Program-made: the position numbers and the translations under genes
Assembly: GCF_036625275.1 (NCBI RefSeq)
Contig: NZ_JAZKUD010000006.1
Location: 38,295 to 102,294, forward strand
Length of the DNA stretch: 64,000 nt
Direction of reading: 5' to 3'
Source: Accumulibacter sp036625275
GTDB taxonomy: Bacteria > Pseudomonadota > Gammaproteobacteria > Burkholderiales > Rhodocyclaceae
Notes under the pieces: model-generated
Databases searched by the model: none
The model's input: the letters and a program-made list of their open reading frames with translations, nothing else
Told to the model about the DNA's origin: nothing
Shown here: in pieces, positions 52,609 to 62,038 of the stretch
Layout: each line of letters begins with the position of its first letter
Position numbering within the stretch: position 1 is the stretch's first letter

Positions 52609-54528
52609 ATGGGTGCACAGAAGGAAACCCTCGGTTTTCAGGCCGAAGTCAAACAACTGCTGAATTTGATGATTCATTCGTTGTACAGCAACAAGGAGAT
52701 CTTTCTGCGCGAACTGATCTCCAACGCTTCCGACGCCTGCGACAGACTGCGCTTCGAGGCCTTGAACAATGCCGGCCTGTACGGTGACGACAGCGATCTG
52801 AAGATCCGTGTCGCTGTTGACAAGGACGCGCGGACGCTCAGCATCTCCGACAACGGCATCGGTCTGTCGCGAGAAGAAGCGGTAGAGCACCTCGGAACGA
52901 TCGCCAAATCGGGAACGCGCGAGTTCTTTGCGGCACTGACCGGCGATCAGGCCAAGGATGCGCATCTGATCGGCCAGTTCGGTGTCGGTTTCTATTCGTC
53001 GTATATTGTTGCCGACAAGGTGACGGTGCTTTCCCGCCGTGCCGGCCTCGAAGCCAATCAGGCGATCCGGTGGGAATCGTCGGGTGAGGGCGATTTCACG
53101 ATCGAGGTGATCGAACGGGCGCAACGCGGTACTGAAGTGACCCTGCACCTGCGCGAAGGCGAGGATGAGTTTCTATCGAACTGGAAAGTGCGCGAGATCA
53201 TCCGCAAGTATTCCGACCACATCACCTTGCCGATCGTGATGAAGAAGGAAGAATGGAACGAGGAAAAGAAGGCGCAGGTCATCACCGACGAAGACGAAAC
53301 CGTGAACCAGGCTTCAGCCTTGTGGACTCGTCCCAAATCGGAGATTGGCGACGAGCAGTACAAGGAGTTCTACAAGCATGTCGCGCATGATTTCGAAGAT
53401 CCGCTGGCGCATGTGCACGCCCGTGTCGAAGGCAAGCAGGAATACACACAACTCCTGTACATCCCGTCGCGCGCACCCTTCGACCTCTTCGAGCGCACCG
53501 CCCGCCACGGCATCAAGCTCTATGTGCGTCGCGTCTTCATCATGGACGACGCCGAGCAACTGATGCCGCTTTATCTGCGCTTCGTGCGCGGGATCGTCGA
53601 CTCCAACGATCTGCCGCTCAACGTCTCGCGTGAAATCCTGCAACAGTCACGCGACATCGAGAGCATTCGTGGTGGCTGCGTGAAGAAGGTCCTCGGTCTG
53701 CTTGAAAGCCTTGCCGACAGTGAAGAGGAGGCTGACAAGGAAAAGTACGCAAAATTCTGGAAGGAATTCGGCCGCGTGCTCAAGGAAGGTGTCGGCGAGG
53801 ATTTCACCAACAAGGATCGCGTTGCCAAACTGCTACGCTTTGCCTCGACACATGCCGATACGCCGGACGAGAATGTCTCGCTCGCCGCTTACGTGTCGCG
53901 GATGAAGGATGGCCAGGAGAAGATCTACTACGTCACCGCGGAGACCTTCACCGCCGCCAGAAACAGCCCGCACCTCGAGATTTTCCGCAAGAAGGGCATC
54001 GAAGTGCTGCTGCTCTCCGACCGCGTCGATGAATGGGTCACCGGTCATCTGACCGAGTTCGACGGCAAGCCGCTGCAATCGGTGGCCAAGGGCGGGCTCG
54101 ATCTCGGCAAGCTCGAGGATATGGCCGAGAAGGAAGAGGCCGAGAAGGCGGCCGACGAGTACAAGGAACTGCTCGGAAAGATCAAGACGACCCTGGGCGA
54201 CAAGGTCAAGGACGTTCGCGCCACGCATCGCCTGACCGATTCGCCTTCGTGCCTGGTGGCCGATCAGTACGACCTCGGCGGCAATCTGCAGCGCATCCTC
54301 AAGGCTGCCGGCCAGCAGGCGCCGGCGAGCAAGCCGATCCTGGAAATCAACCCGAAGCATCCGGCGGTACAGCGCCTGAAATACGAAGAGGCCCGTTTTG
54401 ACGACTGGGCCAATCTGCTGCTTGAGCAGGCGACGCTCGCTGAAGGCGGGTCGCTCGAGGACCCGGCGGGTTTCGTCAAGCGCATCAACGACCTGATGCT
54501 CGCGCTCTCGCTCGGCAGCGGCCGTTGA
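52609..54528 (+). CDS. htpG: chaperone HtpG (Hsp90)
   Basis: 639 aa from ATG 52609 with ACGGAG upstream. GHKL ATPase: YSNKEIFLRELISNASDACDRLR, DNGIG (SISDNGIGLSREEA), and GQFGVGFYSSYIVADKV, the Hsp90 signatures. Middle and C-terminal domains are complete. Full length compares with 624 aa in E. coli. It is followed by an overlapping glycosylase gene. Confidence 0.97.
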   Translation: MGAQKETLGFQAEVKQLLNLMIHSLYSNKEIFLRELISNASDACDRLRFEALNNAGLYGDDSDLKIRVAVDKDARTLSISDNGIGLSREEAVEHLGTIAKSGTREFFAALTGDQAKDAHLIGQFGVGFYSSYIVADKVTVLSRRAGLEANQAIRWESSGEGDFTIEVIERAQRGTEVTLHLREGEDEFLSNWKVREIIRKYSDHITLPIVMKKEEWNEEKKAQVITDEDETVNQASALWTRPKSEIGDEQYKEFYKHVAHDFEDPLAHVHARVEGKQEYTQLLYIPSRAPFDLFERTARHGIKLYVRRVFIMDDAEQLMPLYLRFVRGIVDSNDLPLNVSREILQQSRDIESIRGGCVKKVLGLLESLADSEEEADKEKYAKFWKEFGRVLKEGVGEDFTNKDRVAKLLRFASTHADTPDENVSLAAYVSRMKDGQEKIYYVTAETFTAARNSPHLEIFRKKGIEVLLLSDRVDEWVTGHLTEFDGKPLQSVAKGGLDLGKLEDMAEKEEAEKAADEYKELLGKIKTTLGDKVKDVRATHRLTDSPSCLVADQYDLGGNLQRILKAAGQQAPASKPILEINPKHPAVQRLKYEEARFDDWANLLLEQATLAEGGSLEDPAGFVKRINDLMLALSLGSGR

Positions 54529-55037
54529 TCGCCGGCGGTGGGCCGGCGCTGCTGCACGGTCTGCCGCCGATTCTCGATGCCGGCGTGAGGAGCCTGATTC
54601 TCGGCAGTTTCCCTTCGCCGGCCTCGCTGGCGGCAGCGCATTACTATGCGCACCGCCAGAACCAGTTCTGGCGCCTGCTTGGCGCCCTGCTCGTCGAGCC
54701 ATTGCCCGAACTCGATTACGCCGACAAGCAGCGGTGTCTGCTCAAGCATGGCATCGGAGTCTGGGATGTCTATCGCCAGTGCCTGCGCGAGGGTGCGCTC
54801 GACGCAGCGATCCAGTCGCCGGTGCTCAACGATTTTGCACGATTGCGTCGCGATGCGCCGGCCCTGCAGCGTGTCTGCTTCAACGGCCAGACCGCTGGCA
54901 GATGTGCCGGCTGGTTTCAGCAACAGGGCTATGAAACCTGCGTCCTGCCTTCGACCAGCCCGGCGTATACCCTGGCTTTTGAACGCAAACTTGCGGTCTG
55001 GCGGGCAGCGGGGCTTGGCACGCTGTCAGGAAATTAA
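54525..55037 (+). CDS. DNA-deoxyinosine (hypoxanthine) glycosylase, UDG family 6
   Basis: 170 aa; the start TTG at 54525 overlaps the htpG stop and a later start is possible. The family motif LILGSFPSPASLAAAHYYAHRQNQFW followed in the C-terminal part by NGQTAGRCAGWF and LPSTSPAYT identifies the HDG/UDG family 6 type (motif: GS.PG..S......YAHP.N.FW; LPSTSPA). It removes deaminated adenine from DNA. It is a second base-excision enzyme in this window. Confidence 0.88.
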   Translation: MIAGGGPALLHGLPPILDAGVRSLILGSFPSPASLAAAHYYAHRQNQFWRLLGALLVEPLPELDYADKQRCLLKHGIGVWDVYRQCLREGALDAAIQSPVLNDFARLRRDAPALQRVCFNGQTAGRCAGWFQQQGYETCVLPSTSPAYTLAFERKLAVWRAAGLGTLSGN

Positions 55038-55187
55038 CGGTCACGGCGGTCGCCGGCCCGGCGCGTGCCGATGCCCTGGCCCATTTGCTCGGCGCGTCGG
55101 TTGGCTGCGAAGGGGAGGGCCGGCTGAGCCGGCGTCCCGGACCGGAACGAATCCGTACCGATCTCATACACCGTCCGGCTGCCGGCA

Positions 55188-55217
55188 TTGAGCCACATGG
55201 GCTCTGTCCGGTATAGT
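55188..55217 (+). promoter_or_regulatory. sigma-70 promoter of the PilB/GspE-like gene
   Basis: TTGAGC (55188-55193), an 18-bp spacer, and TATAGT (55212-55217). Transcription would start near 55224, downstream of an in-frame ATG at 55216, which supports the ATG at 55252 as the true start. Confidence 0.6.
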
Positions 55218-55251
55218 GCCCGATGCTCGAACATCCACAGGGAACACTGAA

Positions 55252-57054
55252 ATGTCCCAAGCGTCCCAAGTTGCGGTCAACACCGTACATGAACATCGCC
55301 TGACGCTGGCAGAAGTCCTCAAGGGCTTGCTTGAGGATGGCTTGGTCAGCGCGCCCGACGCCGATAATCTGGTCAAGGAGAGTCGCCTCAAGCGTTTGGC
55401 GGCGCATCCTCTGGTGATCATTGCCGATCAGAAGTGGAAGACACAGAAAGAGCCGCATCGGCCATTGACTCTCGAAGAACTCGGCGAGTGGCTGGCGCAC
55501 AGGGTTGGCCTCGAGTACCAGCACATCGACCCGCTGAAGGTCGATTTCACGGCGGTGACGGAGGTCATGTCGAGTGCCTATGCAACGCGCTATGGCATGC
55601 TGCCGATTCAGGTGACAACGCGTGAAATCGTGGTGGCGACGACCGAGCCTTTCCTGCGGGACTGGGAAAAGGAGATCAAGGCGATCGTCAAGAAGGAAAT
55701 CCGCCGGGTGATGGCCAACCCGGTCGATGTCGCGCGCTATCTGGTCGAGTTCTACAATCTCGCGCGTTCGGTCAAGAAAGCCGCCCAGCTCGGCGGACCC
55801 ACCGGCAACCTGTCTTCATTCGAGCAGTTGGTCGAACTCGGCCGCACCAATCGCCAGTTTGACGCCAATGACCAGCATATCGTCAACATTGTCGACTGGC
55901 TCTGGCAGTATGCCTTTGACCAACGCGCCAGCGACATCCATATCGAGCCCCGGCGCGAAATCGGTATCGTGCGTTTCCGGATCGACGGCGTTCTGCATCA
56001 GGTGTACCAGATCCCGATGAGCGTCATGGCGGCGATGGTCAACCGCGTCAAGATTCTCGGCCGCATGGACGTGGTCGAGAAACGGCGCCCGCAGGATGGC
56101 CGCATCAAGACGCGCACTGCGGATGGCCTGGAAGCCGAACTGCGTCTGTCGACGCTGCCCACCGCTTTCGGCGAGAAGTTGGTGATGCGGATTTTCGATC
56201 CGGATGTCCTGGTCCGCAGTTTTGCCGACCTTGGCTTCACCGACGATGACCAGATGCGCTGGAAGGAGATGTCGGAAAGGCCGAACGGAATCATCCTGGT
56301 GACCGGTCCCACCGGTTCCGGTAAGACCACGACACTCTATTCGACACTGAAGCAGCTCGCCATTCCGGCCGTCAACGTGTGTACCATCGAAGATCCGATC
56401 GAGATGGTCGAACCGGCGTTCAACCAGATGCAGGTGCAGAACGTCATCGACCTCGGTTTCGCGCAAGGCGTGCGCGCGCTCATGCGTCAGGACCCGGACA
56501 TCATCATGATCGGAGAAATTCGCGATCTGGAAACCGCCGAAGTGGCGATCCAGGCCGCCCTGACCGGCCATCTCGTGCTGTCGACCTTGCATACCAACGA
56601 TGCCCCGGCAGCGATCACGCGCCTGCTCGACCTCGGCGTTCCCTCGTATCTGCTCGGCGCGACGGTCCTCGGCGTCATGGCACAGCGCCTGGTACGCATC
56701 CTCTGCCCGCATTGCAAGCAGGTGCATCAGGCCAGCCCGGTCGAGGAAAAGATGTGGGATCAACTGGTCGCACCCTGGAAATCGAATCGTCCGGCGCGCT
56801 TCTACCGACCGGTCGGTTGTCTCGAATGCCGAATGACCGGTTACCTCGGGCGTGTCGGGCTGTACGAAATTCTGCTCCTGTCACAGGACATCAAGCTGGC
56901 GATCAGTGAAAACAAGGACATCGCCAAGATTCGTGACCTGGCTTACCGGGAAGGCATGAAGCCCCTGCGCATTTCCGGAGCGATGAAGGTTGCTGCCGGG
57001 GTGACCACCCTTGCCGAAGTTTTCAAGGTTGCGCCGCCGGTCGAGCAGGCCTGA
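55252..57054 (+). CDS. GspE/PilB-like secretion or pilus assembly ATPase
   Basis: 600 aa from ATG 55252. N-terminal MshEN-like domain (LTLEELGEWLAHRVGLEYQHIDPLKVDF), then the GspE core: ASDIHIEPRREIGIVRFRIDG, Walker A GPTGSGKTT (352-360), TIEDPIEMVEPAFNQMQVQ, Walker B IIMIGEIRDLETAEVAI, and LSTLHTNDAPAAITRL. The tetracysteine zinc site CPHC...CLEC is present. It is longer than PilB (~565). No secretion or pilus operon is adjacent. MshEN domains bind c-di-GMP, but the key residues were not checked. Confidence 0.92.
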   Translation: MSQASQVAVNTVHEHRLTLAEVLKGLLEDGLVSAPDADNLVKESRLKRLAAHPLVIIADQKWKTQKEPHRPLTLEELGEWLAHRVGLEYQHIDPLKVDFTAVTEVMSSAYATRYGMLPIQVTTREIVVATTEPFLRDWEKEIKAIVKKEIRRVMANPVDVARYLVEFYNLARSVKKAAQLGGPTGNLSSFEQLVELGRTNRQFDANDQHIVNIVDWLWQYAFDQRASDIHIEPRREIGIVRFRIDGVLHQVYQIPMSVMAAMVNRVKILGRMDVVEKRRPQDGRIKTRTADGLEAELRLSTLPTAFGEKLVMRIFDPDVLVRSFADLGFTDDDQMRWKEMSERPNGIILVTGPTGSGKTTTLYSTLKQLAIPAVNVCTIEDPIEMVEPAFNQMQVQNVIDLGFAQGVRALMRQDPDIIMIGEIRDLETAEVAIQAALTGHLVLSTLHTNDAPAAITRLLDLGVPSYLLGATVLGVMAQRLVRILCPHCKQVHQASPVEEKMWDQLVAPWKSNRPARFYRPVGCLECRMTGYLGRVGLYEILLLSQDIKLAISENKDIAKIRDLAYREGMKPLRISGAMKVAAGVTTLAEVFKVAPPVEQA

Positions 57055-57169
57055 CTCCCGTCCAGTTTGCCAAGAGGCTGGAGCGCGAAGTGATCGTGCG
57101 CAGCGTGTTCGGAACCAACACCTTGAGAGGCTTCTGGCGCAGAACGCGGAGCTGCTTGCCGGCAAGGGG

Positions 57170-57412
57170 ATGAACCCGCCACTGTTCGATGATGCAGATC
57201 AGATGGCAACCGATGGCTACCACAAGAAGATACAGGAGAGACTCACCGCAGTGACTGCGAACCCGGCACACACGACCGAGTTCACCGTGGCCTGGCAGGA
57301 AATTGGGAATGCGTGGCTGCCGCTATGGGGGTTGCGCCCCCACTGGAACGGGCTGGCGCGCGCGAGGGTGGCTCTGGAAAGGGAACAGGTAATCAAGCGG
57401 TGGCTGCGGTAG
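57170..57412 (+). CDS. hypothetical protein (80 aa)
   Basis: 80 aa from ATG 57170; the frame is open to 57011 but those residues overlap the ATPase gene and look unnatural. MNPPLFDDADQMATDGYHKKIQERLTAV... has no recognised domain. AAGGGG is immediately before the ATG, too close for a good ribosome site. It ends 4 bp before the convergent DUF924 gene. It may be a remnant. Confidence 0.35.
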   Translation: MNPPLFDDADQMATDGYHKKIQERLTAVTANPAHTTEFTVAWQEIGNAWLPLWGLRPHWNGLARARVALEREQVIKRWLR

Positions 57413-57416
57413 AAAC

Positions 57417-57971
57417 TCAGAACGATGATCCTGGCATCTGCAGGAACGCCATTTCTTCTGGTGTCGACGGGCGGCCAAGCGTCGCATTGCGGTGCGGGTA
57501 GCGGCCGAAGCGTTCGATGATCGTCTGGTGCCGCAACTCGAAAGCCAGGTGGTCTGCAAGTCCTGGCGCCGAGAACAGGCGTACGGCGATTGCGTGGATT
57601 GCTGCCGACTCGCTGTGCATGTACGGCAGGTAAAGGAAGGCGCGCCGTTCGATGGGCAGTGAATCGTCGACTCCCAGGGAAACGGCTTCCTGCGCGAGTG
57701 CGAGCGCCATGCCGTCGGCAGCGAATGCTGCGGCGCGACCGCGATGAATGTTGCGTGAGAACTGGTCGAGGACGATGATCTCGGCGAGCCGACCGTCGCC
57801 ATGCGTTCGCCACGCGTACAGCTCGCAGCGCGTTGCTGCTGCGTGCAGCGCAGCAAAGCGATCCGAGATCTGGCGATCGACCTGCGGCGATTTTGCCCAC
57901 CATTGCAGCGGCTGAAGTTCTTCGAACCAGAATGCGAGAATTTCTCCGGGTGTAGCGAAAGCCGCGTTCAT
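57417..57971 (-). CDS. DUF924 family protein
   Basis: 184 aa from ATG 57971 with AGGAG 6 nt upstream. The DUF924 pattern is clear: EILAFWFEELQPLQWWAKSP, IIVLDQFSRNIHRGRAAAFAAD, and FLYLPYMHSESAAIH. The fold is a helical tetratricopeptide-like bundle. Function is unknown. The final RYPHRNATLGRPSTPEEMAFL is also typical. Confidence 0.93.
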   Translation of the reverse strand: MNAAFATPGEILAFWFEELQPLQWWAKSPQVDRQISDRFAALHAAATRCELYAWRTHGDGRLAEIIVLDQFSRNIHRGRAAAFAADGMALALAQEAVSLGVDDSLPIERRAFLYLPYMHSESAAIHAIAVRLFSAPGLADHLAFELRHQTIIERFGRYPHRNATLGRPSTPEEMAFLQMPGSSF

Positions 57972-58386
57972 TTTTTCTCCTTTCCTGTTCTTGGCCCGGC
58001 AAGCGCGGGCGCTGTTGCGCTTGCGTGGGGTCGTCGCGCCCAGGATCGGGCGTGGTCTCATGCCTGGTGGGCGCCGTTCAGGTGCGCTGCGCCGGGCGTC
58101 GCCCACCCGTGACGGCGTTCCCGAGGCGCATACCGCGCGGAATTTTGGCGCCGACCAACCTCGCGGAGAACCGTCGCGGATCCCCGCCACACGGGAACAG
58201 CCCAGAGCATCACGAACTGGTTGTCATCGAACCGACCGAGGGAATTGACCGCAAATTTTGGACTGGACTCCTGCCGGGGCCCCCGGGCGAGTGGCGTCTG
58301 CTCTGCCCCGGCCTACACGACAGCGCGGGCCGGCTGCTGCGGAAGTGGTGCTCGGTGAAACCTCCGCCTTCGCCCTCCGCCAGGGA
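57972..58386. other. 415-bp spacer between DUF924 and amt genes
   Basis: No gene with a ribosome site or recognisable protein is seen. The sequence is GC-rich with several short self-complementary stretches but no T-tailed hairpin. It probably holds the DUF924 promoter region and the 3' end of the amt transcript. Confidence 0.45.
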
Positions 58387-59589
58387 TTACCAGTTGGTTT
58401 CGCGTTCGGGGGTCGCGGTGATCTTGTGGATCGACAGATCGGCGCCGTTGTATTCCTGTTCCTGATCGAGACGCAGGCCGACGACGGCTTTCAGCAGGCC
58501 ATACACCAGACAGCTACCGGCCAGTGCAATGGCGATCGCCAGACCGGTCATCAGCAGTTGCGGCATGAAGGCGACGCCGCCGACGCCGCCGAGCGCCCGG
58601 CTGCCGAAGATACCGGCGGCGAGACCGCCCCAGGCGCCACAAAGACCATGCAGTGGCCAGACGCCGAGGACGTCGTCGATCTTCCAGCGGTTCTGGGTCA
58701 GCGTGAACATCACCACGAACAGGCCGCCGGCGATACTGCCGACGAACAGTGCGCCGATCGGATGCATCACGTCGGAGCCGGCGCAGACCGCGACCAGACC
58801 GGCGAGCGGACCGTTATGGACGAAGCCGGGGTCGTTTCTGCCCGCGACCATGGCCACCAGCGTGCCGCCGACCATCGCCATCAACGAGTTCATCGCCACC
58901 AGTCCGGAGATCTTGTCGATCGTCTGCGCGCTCATGACGTTGAAGCCGAACCAGCCGACGGTCAGAATCCAGGCGCCAAGCGCCAGGAACGGAATCGACG
59001 ATGGCGGGTGGGCGGAAATCCGCCCTTCCTTGGTGTAGCGCCCGTAGCGTGCGCCGAGCAGCAACACCGCTGGCAGGGCGATCCAGCCGCCCATCGCATG
59101 CACCACGACGGAACCTGCGAAGTCGTGGAATTCTTCTCCATAGTGGGCTTTCAGCCAGGCCTGGAGGCCGAAGGCCTGGTTCCAGGCAATGCCTTCGAAG
59201 AAGGGATAGATGAAGCCGACGATCAGAAAGGTCGCGGCCAGTTGCGGGTAGAACTTGGCACGCTCGGCGATGCCGCCCGAAACGATCGCCGGGATCGCGG
59301 CCGCGAAGGTCAGCAGGAAGAAGAAGCGCGTCAGCTCGAAGCCATTCTTCTGCAGCAGCGTTTCGGCGCCGGCGAAGAAGTGGATGCCGTAGGCGATGCT
59401 GAAGCCGATGAAGAAATAAGCGATCGTCGACACCGAGAAATCGGTCAGGATCTTGACCAGCGCGTTCACCTGGCTCTTCTTGCGTACCGTTCCCAGTTCG
59501 AGAAAGGCAAAGCCCGAGTGCATCGCCAGTACCATGATGCCACCGAGCAAAATGAACAGAACGTCACTACCAGACTTGAGTACTTCCAT
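58387..59589 (-). CDS. amtB: ammonium transporter Amt
   Basis: 400 aa from ATG 59589 (GGAGGAA upstream), ~11 TM helices. Amt signatures: MHSGFAFLELGTVRKKSQVNAL, DFSVSTIAYFFIGFSIAYG, DFAGSVVVHAMGGWIALPAVLLLG and the second His region in GVWPLHGLCGAWGGLAAGIFG. No signal peptide is present, as in short Amt proteins. Usually glnK is adjacent, but no PII gene is here. A sigma-54 promoter precedes it, which fits nitrogen control by NtrC. Confidence 0.95.
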   Translation of the reverse strand: MEVLKSGSDVLFILLGGIMVLAMHSGFAFLELGTVRKKSQVNALVKILTDFSVSTIAYFFIGFSIAYGIHFFAGAETLLQKNGFELTRFFFLLTFAAAIPAIVSGGIAERAKFYPQLAATFLIVGFIYPFFEGIAWNQAFGLQAWLKAHYGEEFHDFAGSVVVHAMGGWIALPAVLLLGARYGRYTKEGRISAHPPSSIPFLALGAWILTVGWFGFNVMSAQTIDKISGLVAMNSLMAMVGGTLVAMVAGRNDPGFVHNGPLAGLVAVCAGSDVMHPIGALFVGSIAGGLFVVMFTLTQNRWKIDDVLGVWPLHGLCGAWGGLAAGIFGSRALGGVGGVAFMPQLLMTGLAIAIALAGSCLVYGLLKAVVGLRLDQEQEYNGADLSIHKITATPERETNW

Positions 59590-59621
59590 GGTTCCTCCGG
59601 AATATCGGGTCGAAGCCATCA

Positions 59622-59637
59622 AGCAAATTCTGTTCCA
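59622..59637 (-). promoter_or_regulatory. sigma-54 (-24/-12) promoter of amt
   Basis: On the minus strand TGGAACAGAATTTGCT (59637-59622) matches TGGCACNNNNNTTGCW at every fixed position except C4 to A. The GG and GC are spaced correctly. It ends 33 bp before the ATG, giving a short leader. NtrC-dependent induction under nitrogen limitation is predicted. Confidence 0.8.
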
Positions 59638-59765
59638 GGCTCAGCTTATCCTGGATTCAATGACTTGCACGCATTTTTGGTTCTTTTGGCGCACTGTTGT
59701 GGTGCATTATGACTCGTTCACGCACCAAAAAAGGAGTCCATGCACTGGTTTGCACCACGCTCGGC

Positions 59766-60998
59766 CTATTTTGGTGCGGCGCTCAACGGCAGGAGAACCC
59801 ACATCTGCCCTGGCTGTTTCATTCGGCCGGCCTGATGGCCGGCTTGCGTCCCGAAGCCCCAGAACAGATCGGCACGTACGACACCGCGAATCGCGCCGCC
59901 GGTATCCTGCGCCAGCACGAGACGGCGCAGCGGTGTCGGCGAATCAGGCTGGCTGGTGGCCAGGAAGACCGGGGCGCCGAGTGGCGTGTAGCGGGGGTCG
60001 ACGGCGATGCTGCGCTCCGGGGTCAGCGCGACGCCGAGCGCGCCGGTCGGGCCGTCATTGCCCGTGGCGGGTTGTTCGCGAAAGAACACATAACTTGGGT
60101 TGGTGTTCAAGAGCTCGTTGACCCGGCCCGGATTGGCTCGCGCCCATTGCTTGATGCCTGCCATCGAAGCCTGTTCGAGGCTCAACTCGCCGCGGTCGAC
60201 GAGTATCCGCCCGATCGACTGATAGGGGTGGCCATTCTGGTCGGCGTAAGCCAGGCGAACCGTTTGGCCATCGGGCAGCTTGATCCGCCCGGAGCCCTGC
60301 ACCTGCAGAAAGAACAGTTCGACGGGGTCGTCGACATAAAGCAGGACGCGGTCGGGGTGGTCCTTTTCCTGAGCGGTGATTTCCGCACGGGAAAAATAGG
60401 GAACCACCCTGTTGCCTTGCAAACGGCCGCGCAGGCGCAGGCTCTTGAGATCCGGCAGGACCGCGCCGAGGTCGATGGTCAGCAGGTCGGGCGGCACGCC
60501 GAGCACCGGCTGCAGAAAGGGCTTGGCACGCGTCCGCGCGCCGTGCAGCAGCGGTTCGTAGTAGCCGGTGATCAGCCCGCTCGTCGTGGCGTCGGGATTG
60601 GTCAATAGCCAGGGCTGGAAACGCGACTCGAAGAAGCGGCGGATGCTGGCCGTCGCCGATCCGTTCAGACTCCGTGCCTCGTCACAGACCACCTGCCATT
60701 GCGGCCACTGCGGCCGCTTGGCGAGGGCCCGGCAGGATTGCAGGAAGGCCGGCCAGGCGGCTGCGAGGTCATCGTCGTTCCAGCCCGGCAGGTCGCTCCA
60801 GCGCGCGGCCTGTAGCGGCCTGGCAGCGGCCGGTTGGGCGGAGGCCGTTGATCCGGCCGCAGCGCAGGGTGGACAGGCCGGGCAAGCAGGGGGCGCGGCA
60901 CAGGCGCTGCTCGGCGCTGGCGTCGCACAGGCGTTGAGCAATACCGCAAGCAGGACAGCGAAGACGACGAGGAAACAGCAGGATTGGCTTTTGTGCAT
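59766..60998 (-). CDS. mltA: membrane-bound lytic murein transglycosylase A
   Basis: 410 aa. A signal peptide with lipobox LLNAC makes it an outer-membrane lipoprotein, followed by a Cys/Pro/Ala-rich linker (PPACPACPPCAAAG), unusual in having four more cysteines. MltA and 3D domains: TSGLITGYYEPLLHGAR, YVDDPVELFFLQVQGSGRI, and the catalytic region LAQDTGGAIRGVVRADLFWG with the Asp pair. It cleaves peptidoglycan to 1,6-anhydromuropeptides. Confidence 0.94.
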   Translation of the reverse strand: MHKSQSCCFLVVFAVLLAVLLNACATPAPSSACAAPPACPACPPCAAAGSTASAQPAAARPLQAARWSDLPGWNDDDLAAAWPAFLQSCRALAKRPQWPQWQVVCDEARSLNGSATASIRRFFESRFQPWLLTNPDATTSGLITGYYEPLLHGARTRAKPFLQPVLGVPPDLLTIDLGAVLPDLKSLRLRGRLQGNRVVPYFSRAEITAQEKDHPDRVLLYVDDPVELFFLQVQGSGRIKLPDGQTVRLAYADQNGHPYQSIGRILVDRGELSLEQASMAGIKQWARANPGRVNELLNTNPSYVFFREQPATGNDGPTGALGVALTPERSIAVDPRYTPLGAPVFLATSQPDSPTPLRRLVLAQDTGGAIRGVVRADLFWGFGTQAGHQAGRMKQPGQMWVLLPLSAAPK

Positions 60999-61053
60999 GG
61001 TTTGGCTAGAGTGTCGGGTCCGTCAACCTTCGAAGTATACTGTCCGCGCTCCG

Positions 61054-62010
61054 ATGATCGACTCTTTCCAGAAAATTGCACACTTCCTCGTTCGCGCTGA
61101 ACAGTTCCTCGATCGTCTCGAGCCCTTGCTGCCGCCGACCTCCCCGTTTCCGGACTGGGCTGCAGCCTGCGCTTTCCGCTGGCGAACCCGCCGTGGCGTT
61201 GCTTATCTGCAACCGATCACGCGCCTGCCCACGATCCGGCTTGGCGATCTGCAGGACATCGACGAGCAGAAAGCGCGCATCGACGCCAACACGCGCCACT
61301 TCGTCGCCGGCCAGCCGGCCAACAATGTGCTGCTTACCGGTGCGCGCGGATCGGGCAAGTCGTCGCTGATCAAGGCGCTGCTCAACGAATACGCCGCGCA
61401 AGGACTGCGCGTGATCGAGGTGGAAAAGGGCGACCTGACCGACCTGCCGGACATCGTCGAACTGATCGATGGACGCCCGGAGCGCTTCATCATCTTCTGC
61501 GACGATCTTTCCTTTGACTCCGGCGATGCACGCTACAAGGCGCTGAAGGTCGTTCTCGACGGTTCGATCGCCGCGGCGCCCGAAAATGTGCTGATCTACG
61601 CTACCTCGAACCGGCGGCATCTGATGCCCGAGTATTTCGCCGAGAACCTGGAGAGTCGGCGCGTCGGTGAGGAAATTCATCCCGGCGAAGCGGTCGAGGA
61701 AAAGATTTCGCTGTCCGAGCGCTTCGGCCTGTGGATTTCCTTTTACCCTTTCGACCAGGAGGCCTATCTCAACATCGTGGCGCATTGGCTGCAGTCCTTT
61801 GGCTGTGCCCGCGACGAAATCGTCCGTGCCGAGCGCGATGCGCTCAACTGGGCGCTCGAACGCGGTTCGCGCAGCGGGCGCGTCGCCTGGCAGTTCGCCA
61901 GGGACTGGGCCGGCCGGCAACTTGCTGCGCCAGGTCGCCAGAAGCGGCCGCGCGGCGTGCCGGCCACCTCGCCAACGACCGCACGCAAGCGCTCGCGGAA
62001 CGTCGCGTGA
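61054..62010 (+). CDS. DUF815 family AAA-type ATP-binding protein
   Basis: 318 aa from ATG 61054. DUF815 pattern: DIDEQKARIDANTRHFVAGQPANNVLLTGARGSGKSS (in parts) with Walker A TGARGSGKSS, then RFIIFCDDLSFDSGDARYKALKVVLDG (Walker B CDDLSF) and LIYATSNRRHLMPEY. The sensor region and GLWISFYPFDQEAYL are typical. The family resembles DnaA/RuvB-like AAA proteins; its role is unknown. It precedes the Nudix gene by 28 bp. Confidence 0.9.
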   Translation: MIDSFQKIAHFLVRAEQFLDRLEPLLPPTSPFPDWAAACAFRWRTRRGVAYLQPITRLPTIRLGDLQDIDEQKARIDANTRHFVAGQPANNVLLTGARGSGKSSLIKALLNEYAAQGLRVIEVEKGDLTDLPDIVELIDGRPERFIIFCDDLSFDSGDARYKALKVVLDGSIAAAPENVLIYATSNRRHLMPEYFAENLESRRVGEEIHPGEAVEEKISLSERFGLWISFYPFDQEAYLNIVAHWLQSFGCARDEIVRAERDALNWALERGSRSGRVAWQFARDWAGRQLAAPGRQKRPRGVPATSPTTARKRSRNVA

Positions 62011-62038
62011 ACTGCCGAGCGGCGATTCGAGGCGCCTC

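Noticed and set aside
58258..59712. 484-codon plus-strand frame opposite amt
   Set aside because: Antisense shadow of a clear Amt transporter; encoded sequence is His/Gln/Asp-rich noise.
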